Of a stretch of DNA of 64,000 nucleotides, positions 60,721-64,000 are shown piece by piece. Source of the stretch: Claveliimonas acetigenes (GTDB lineage: Bacteria > Bacillota > Clostridia > Lachnospirales > Lachnospiraceae); the NCBI RefSeq assembly GCF_025567385.1, contig NZ_JAOQJU010000007.1, positions 1 through 64,000 on the forward strand. The letters run 5' to 3'. Both the position numbers and the translations under genes were made by a program. A model generated the notes under the pieces. The model saw nothing but the letters and a program-made list of their open reading frames with translations, was not told where the DNA came from and made no database searches. Within the stretch, counting starts at the first letter, position 1, and every line of letters starts with the position of its first letter.

Positions 60721-61584
60721 CTATCTGGACGGAGCCACAACGCTTCCTGTATCCGGATGTTGTCCTGACCAGCCGGTCTGCGCCATCGTTCCCATCCTAA
60801 ACATATCCTCTCTGCTGATTTCAAATCCAAATACATCCTGATTCTGCTTCATTCTCTCTGCCGACGATGACTTAGGCAGCGGAACGATGCCCCGCTGAAG
60901 CGCATAACGAATGCACAGTTGGGCAACCGACACCTGATAATGCCCGGCAATCTCCTGCAGCATAGCATTTCCAAGCAGGACGCTCCTTCCGATAGGACTC
61001 CACGCCTGGACGAGAATCTGATGATTCTTACAATACTCCACCGTCATCTCCTGTGTATAGCCAGGGTGAAATTCAATCTGATCTACTGCCGGTTTTATCC
61101 GGCAATTCTGCAGCAGATTCTCTATATGGTGGGGCAGAAAATTGCTCACGCCGATTGCTTTAACCTTTCCGGCATCATAAAGTTCTTCCAGTGCCGTCCA
61201 TGTCTCAATATCAAGCTTCTTCCAGTCTGTATATCCCTCTTCCGGCAGCGGCCAGTGGATCAGATACATATCCAGATAATCTGTCCTGAGATTTTCCAGG
61301 GATTTTTCAAATGCTTGCTTTACCTGACGATATCCCATCTCGGTCTTCCAGGCTTTTGATGTAATAAAAAACTCTTCCCGCTTAATCCCGCTATCTTCAA
61401 TCGCTTCCGCCAGATACGGCTCCGTACCATAAAAAGACGCCGTATCAAAATAACGGTATCCCGCATCAATTGCCATTTTCAGCACTTCTGCACTTTTTCC
61501 ATCCGCAGACTTAAAAGTACCAAAACCCAAACAGGGATTTCCTATCCCATTGTTCAACTCAAACGTATCATATATTGTTTTCAC
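60721..61584 (-). CDS. Aldo/keto reductase
   Basis: This 287-residue TIM-barrel NADPH oxidoreductase starts at GTG 61584 (VKTIYDTFELNNG) behind GGGAGGGG; the frame upstream is not conserved in the family. The tetrad is visible: Asp and Tyr (AGYRYFDTASFYGTE), Lys (FFITSKAWK) and His (YLIHWPLP). The cofactor loop IVPLPKSSS is followed by NQDVFGFEIS. It reduces small aldehydes or ketones; the substrate is unknown. Confidence 0.93.
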   Translation of the reverse strand: MKTIYDTFELNNGIGNPCLGFGTFKSADGKSAEVLKMAIDAGYRYFDTASFYGTEPYLAEAIEDSGIKREEFFITSKAWKTEMGYRQVKQAFEKSLENLRTDYLDMYLIHWPLPEEGYTDWKKLDIETWTALEELYDAGKVKAIGVSNFLPHHIENLLQNCRIKPAVDQIEFHPGYTQEMTVEYCKNHQILVQAWSPIGRSVLLGNAMLQEIAGHYQVSVAQLCIRYALQRGIVPLPKSSSAERMKQNQDVFGFEISREDMFRMGTMAQTGWSGQHPDTGSVVAPSR

Positions 61585-61615
61585 GCTGTCCCCTCCCGTT
61601 TTCCTGACTTTGGAA

Positions 61616-62122
61616 TTATTTACCACAGCAATGCTTATATTTCTTACCGCTTCCGCACGGGCATGGATCATTACGTCCGATTTTCTTTTCTTTGCGGATG
61701 GTGGTTGACAGTTTTTGCTCTTTGTAAAGTGCTTTCAGCTCTTCTTCCGAGAAAATATCTTTCCACTGCGGAAGTTCATACAGCCAATCTGCTTTCGCTC
61801 CTACCATATTCTTATACAGCAGTGCCTTGTCATAAATCAGATTTACCACCGTATCTTCATCCATAGTCTCAATCGGGTTAGGCTCTTTCAGACTGTCATT
61901 GATTCCATCCAGGAATCCTACCATTGTCATAACCGTCTGATTGTATTTCTCAGCCAGCTCTTTCAATGTCCCGCGCACTTCTTCGTCAGGGTTTGAAAGT
62001 AACTGCTCGTAAATTTCCTTTTCAATCTGGAAATAACTTCCCCAGAATTTCTGAAGCTGTCCTCTGTCCGCCTTCTCATTATAGGCAACATCTTTCCATT
62101 GTTCTAATAATGTACGACTCAT
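61616..62122 (-). CDS. SEC-C motif protein
   Basis: This 168-residue protein has an N-terminal coiled helical part (about 1-135) and a C-terminal SEC-C zinc motif (GRNDPCPCGSGKKYKHCCG). SEC-C sits at the end of SecA and many unrelated proteins and binds one zinc for protein contacts. The helical part has no family I recognise. It is followed on the same strand by the aldo/keto reductase gene. Confidence 0.85.
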   Translation of the reverse strand: MSRTLLEQWKDVAYNEKADRGQLQKFWGSYFQIEKEIYEQLLSNPDEEVRGTLKELAEKYNQTVMTMVGFLDGINDSLKEPNPIETMDEDTVVNLIYDKALLYKNMVGAKADWLYELPQWKDIFSEEELKALYKEQKLSTTIRKEKKIGRNDPCPCGSGKKYKHCCGK

Positions 62123-62307
62123 AGTTTATATGCTCTCCTTTGTGTTTTATTTCAGTACGTACAAAACGTACGGATATATTATATACCATTTCCCTGTATT
62201 TTCAAAGCATTCTTTTATTTGCTTTTTTACAAAAAGCTATATATAATATATTTGAACGCTGATTCTCTACGTTCAATTTCAATAAATAGTAAAGGAAGTT
62301 AATATTT

Positions 62308-62532
62308 ATGAAAAAAACAAAACGAATCCTGGCTCTTCTGGGCGCTATTCTGCTTGTTGCCATGTATGCAAGCACTCTTTTCTTTGCTTTGACCGACCAT
62401 TCAGGAACCATGGATCTTTTGATGGCATCCATTGCATGTACCATCATTCTTCCCGTACTTTTATATGCATATACCCTCGCATATAAGGTTACACACAGGG
62501 ATAATGAGGACGATAATAATCCTCGCGATTAA
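62308..62532 (+). CDS. Small two-helix membrane protein
   Basis: This 74-residue protein follows AAAGGAAG. A basic start (MKKTKR), helix 1 (ILALLGAILLVAMYASTLFF), a short outer loop (ALTDHSG), helix 2 (MASIACTIILPVLLYAYTLAY) and an acidic tail (HRDNEDDNNPRD) are visible. I do not recognise a function. It ends 4 bp inside the convergent small gene. Confidence 0.75.
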   Translation: MKKTKRILALLGAILLVAMYASTLFFALTDHSGTMDLLMASIACTIILPVLLYAYTLAYKVTHRDNEDDNNPRD

Positions 62533-62687
62533 ACATAGACCTCTGCCCACATCCAGACAGAGTTGTTTTCTGTTGCTTCTTTTTTGGTTTTCTTCCGTTC
62601 TTTCTCTCTTATTTTCTGTCTTTTTGTAAGATATTCTTCCATTGAGATTACTTCGCGGAAGTTTTCCTTTTCTTTTTTCTGATGCAT
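62529..62687 (-). CDS. Small charged protein (52 residues)
   Basis: ATG 62687 follows AAAGGAGG with 6-bp spacing, a near-ideal ribosome site. The 52-residue product is highly charged and probably helical: EVISMEEYLTKRQKIREKER, then KKTKKE, with Trp pairs (SVWMWAEVYV) at the end. No family is recognised. It is convergent to the small membrane protein, overlapping its stop by 4 bp. Confidence 0.6.
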   Translation of the reverse strand: MHQKKEKENFREVISMEEYLTKRQKIREKERKKTKKEATENNSVWMWAEVYV

Positions 62688-62839
62688 TCCAATACCTCCT
62701 TTTCCTTATCTATACTCTTATCTCCGATTTTCCGGCTTTATTATTATATTGTTCTTCCCCTCATAATATGACTTTTATCTAAAATTACTTTTGTCTATAT
62801 TGGATATTATATTGGTAAAATATGTCCAAACTATGGAAG

Positions 62840-63041
62840 AAATCTAAAAGAAACATAAGAAGTTTCTTAAGATTTCCGTACCTCTACTTCGCTCCGCTTT
62901 GCCGCTCCGATGTGCGGCTGCTGCAAGCAGCCTTCCTTTGTACATCGCGCGCATCTCGCAGAGCGTTTTATGATATAGGAAATTCAAAGGAATTTCCTAT
63001 ATCATAAAACGGGTACCGACCATGTCGGATGACCGATACCC
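62840..63041. repeat. Cluster of three long inverted repeats, no gene
   Basis: The 415-bp gap between 62688 and 63102 holds no gene. It has an AAATCT..AAGAAAC / GTTTCTTAAGATTT repeat at 62840-62875 and a perfect 22-bp stem with 4-nt loop at 62964-63011 (arm CGTTTTATGATATAGGAAAT plus TC). A terminator-like hairpin follows at 63011-63041, fully paired only on the minus strand (GGGTATCGGTC / GGTCGGTACCC). Between the first two the DNA is GC-rich with small palindromes (GGCTGCTGCAAGCAGCC). It may be a mobile repeat. Confidence 0.6.
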
Positions 63042-63102
63042 TTTACTTCTACTTCACTTATGATTTCTTCTTTCTTTTGCCGTCGCGGCATCTTTCGCTA
63101 TG

Positions 63103-63624
63103 CTAGTTATCGTACTGCCTGTAAAGTTCTTCTATATAGTCATAGTCCAGATCTCCTTCTACGACCTGTTCCGTCTCTATATTCAACGGTATACAGCCGA
63201 TAATCTGTGTACCACTCTGGTCTTCTCCCAGAAGAACCACCTCGTCCTGTCCATACTTCCCATTCTCATCCCGGCTGTAGATTCTCAGAATATATCCTCT
63301 GGTATCTCTATACCAGGAGTCTGCTTCACAGTCCTGTACAGATATGGAATTCAAATTAGTTATAATCCGTTCAATAATTTCCGAATCCGTAACCTCATAT
63401 ACTTCCGGTTTAACTACTCTTTCAATCTCTATAGAATACACATCTTCTGCGGGGACCTCCAACAGCTTCCGTATTGCCGGGTCAAGATATTCACTTGGTT
63501 CTGGATCCGCCTCTACCTCTGACGAATCAAGTGGTTCCGGCACAAGAATAAACAGCATAATTGCCACCGCAAGAATCACCAATACAAGCGCAAAAATCGG
63601 TTTTTTATTGCTTTTGCCCAACAT
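63103..63624 (-). CDS. Membrane-anchored protein of unknown function
   Basis: This 173-residue protein follows GGGAGGTGG. A single helix near the N-terminus (IFALVLVILAVAIMLFILV) and a short acidic linker (DSSEVEADPEPSEY) precede an alpha/beta domain outside the membrane (EDVYSIEIERVVKPEVYEVT, DTRGYILRIYSRDENGKYGQ). There is no lipobox cysteine. No family is recognised. A terminator-like hairpin (63011-63041) follows. Confidence 0.75.
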   Translation of the reverse strand: MLGKSNKKPIFALVLVILAVAIMLFILVPEPLDSSEVEADPEPSEYLDPAIRKLLEVPAEDVYSIEIERVVKPEVYEVTDSEIIERIITNLNSISVQDCEADSWYRDTRGYILRIYSRDENGKYGQDEVVLLGEDQSGTQIIGCIPLNIETEQVVEGDLDYDYIEELYRQYDN

Positions 63625-63721
63625 AAAACCACCTCCCGAAATGATATGATAATTAGCAGAGAGTATTATACTGTTATATAAATTTTGTAGCCTTTCACAT
63701 TACTATAATACCCCGCTACTA

Positions 63722-64000
63722 CTAAACGCCCTTTCTATTCCAGCCATCCAGCACTATCAAATACTTACTTCCTCCTGTATCACGTATTCTTCCTAACACA
63801 AATACCGCATGCCCTTTTTCGCCTCTTTCTATCTTCATATATATCGGACACTGCTCTGCTACTGTATCAAATAATACTGGAAATAATTCTACTTCCCTAT
63901 AATTCCATACGCCTCCACTTTGAGGCGTAACACCTAAATAATGAGTTAAGGCGCTTGGTACATTTGCATATGGAGTTCCGGGATTTCCTCCATTCGTGCC
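63722..64000 (-). CDS. C39-like cysteine peptidase, 3' part (runs off the window edge)
   Basis: An open frame enters from the right edge and stops at 63722, giving 92 C-terminal residues. The motif GHAVFVLGRIRDTGG followed by LIVLDGWN resembles the His and Asp/Asn part of papain- or C39-like peptidases or BtrH-type domains. A catalytic Cys would lie upstream, outside the window. Repeats of GG and VPSALTHYLGVTP support a globular extracellular domain. The assignment is tentative. Confidence 0.45.
   Translation of the reverse strand, partial: GTNGGNPGTPYANVPSALTHYLGVTPQSGGVWNYREVELFPVLFDTVAEQCPIYMKIERGEKGHAVFVLGRIRDTGGSKYLIVLDGWNRKGV

Overview
The window looks like a chromosome segment of a spore-forming, gut-type Firmicute, most likely Lachnospiraceae. 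This is inferred from gene content: a lone spoVAF, an infC-rpmI-rplT operon with a leader RNA, the dgt-dnaG-rpoD-trmK-nif3 block, Lachnospiraceae-style small Cys-rich proteins, and strong AGGAGG ribosome sites. Species cannot be fixed from the sequence alone. Most genes lie on the minus strand.

Region 1-7000 is accessory and mosaic. It holds a DUF6076 protein (+) and, on the minus strand, a response regulator / intramembrane-sensing kinase / ABC ATPase / FtsX-type permease cassette of the antimicrobial-peptide detoxification kind. The ATPase, kinase and regulator are visibly GC-rich, whereas the permease is AT-rich. A 26-bp regulatory direct repeat flanks the ATPase-permease pair, and an XRE regulator gene broken after its helix-turn-helix marks the right edge. 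Region 7056-11250 is an iron module: feoA-feoA-feoB, a FeoB-associated Cys-rich peptide, a Fur-like regulator, a small HMA metal chaperone, and a divergent DtxR/MntR-like regulator.

Region 11317-26610 is the most interesting part. A promoter, a cobalamin riboswitch and a rho-independent terminator precede a six-gene minus-strand operon. In order it encodes a secreted DUF4430 (transcobalamin beta-domain-like) protein, a membrane-anchored alpha/alpha-toroid (transcobalamin alpha-domain-like) protein, a MoxR ATPase, a DUF58 protein, a transglutaminase-like TgpA membrane protein, and a 2427-residue S-layer-homology surface protein with a tandem 314-residue duplication. I infer a B12-repressed cell-surface corrinoid capture apparatus.

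Region 26655-35412 is housekeeping: nucleoside kinase, Nif3-like, TrmK, RpoD, DnaG, dGTPase and a two-domain polyphosphate:AMP phosphotransferase. Region 35507-45312 is a six-gene cell-surface glycan operon (GT2, WsaF-like, RgpF-WsaF fusion, NAD-epimerase, RgpF-HAD fusion, GT2-WbsX fusion). Region 45451-48830 has a MATE exporter, an orphan transcription unit, two tRNA-Leu(AAG) genes, and rplT-rpmI-infC, whose infC very probably starts with AUU. Region 48889-64000 holds transporters (NSS, MATE, AGCS, FNT, AI-2E-like), DegV, a B3/B4 protein, spoVAF, dut, metA (acetyl-CoA type), a DUF1540 protein, a thioesterase, an aldo/keto reductase, a SEC-C protein, small membrane or charged proteins, a hairpin-dense intergenic region and a truncated gene at the right edge.
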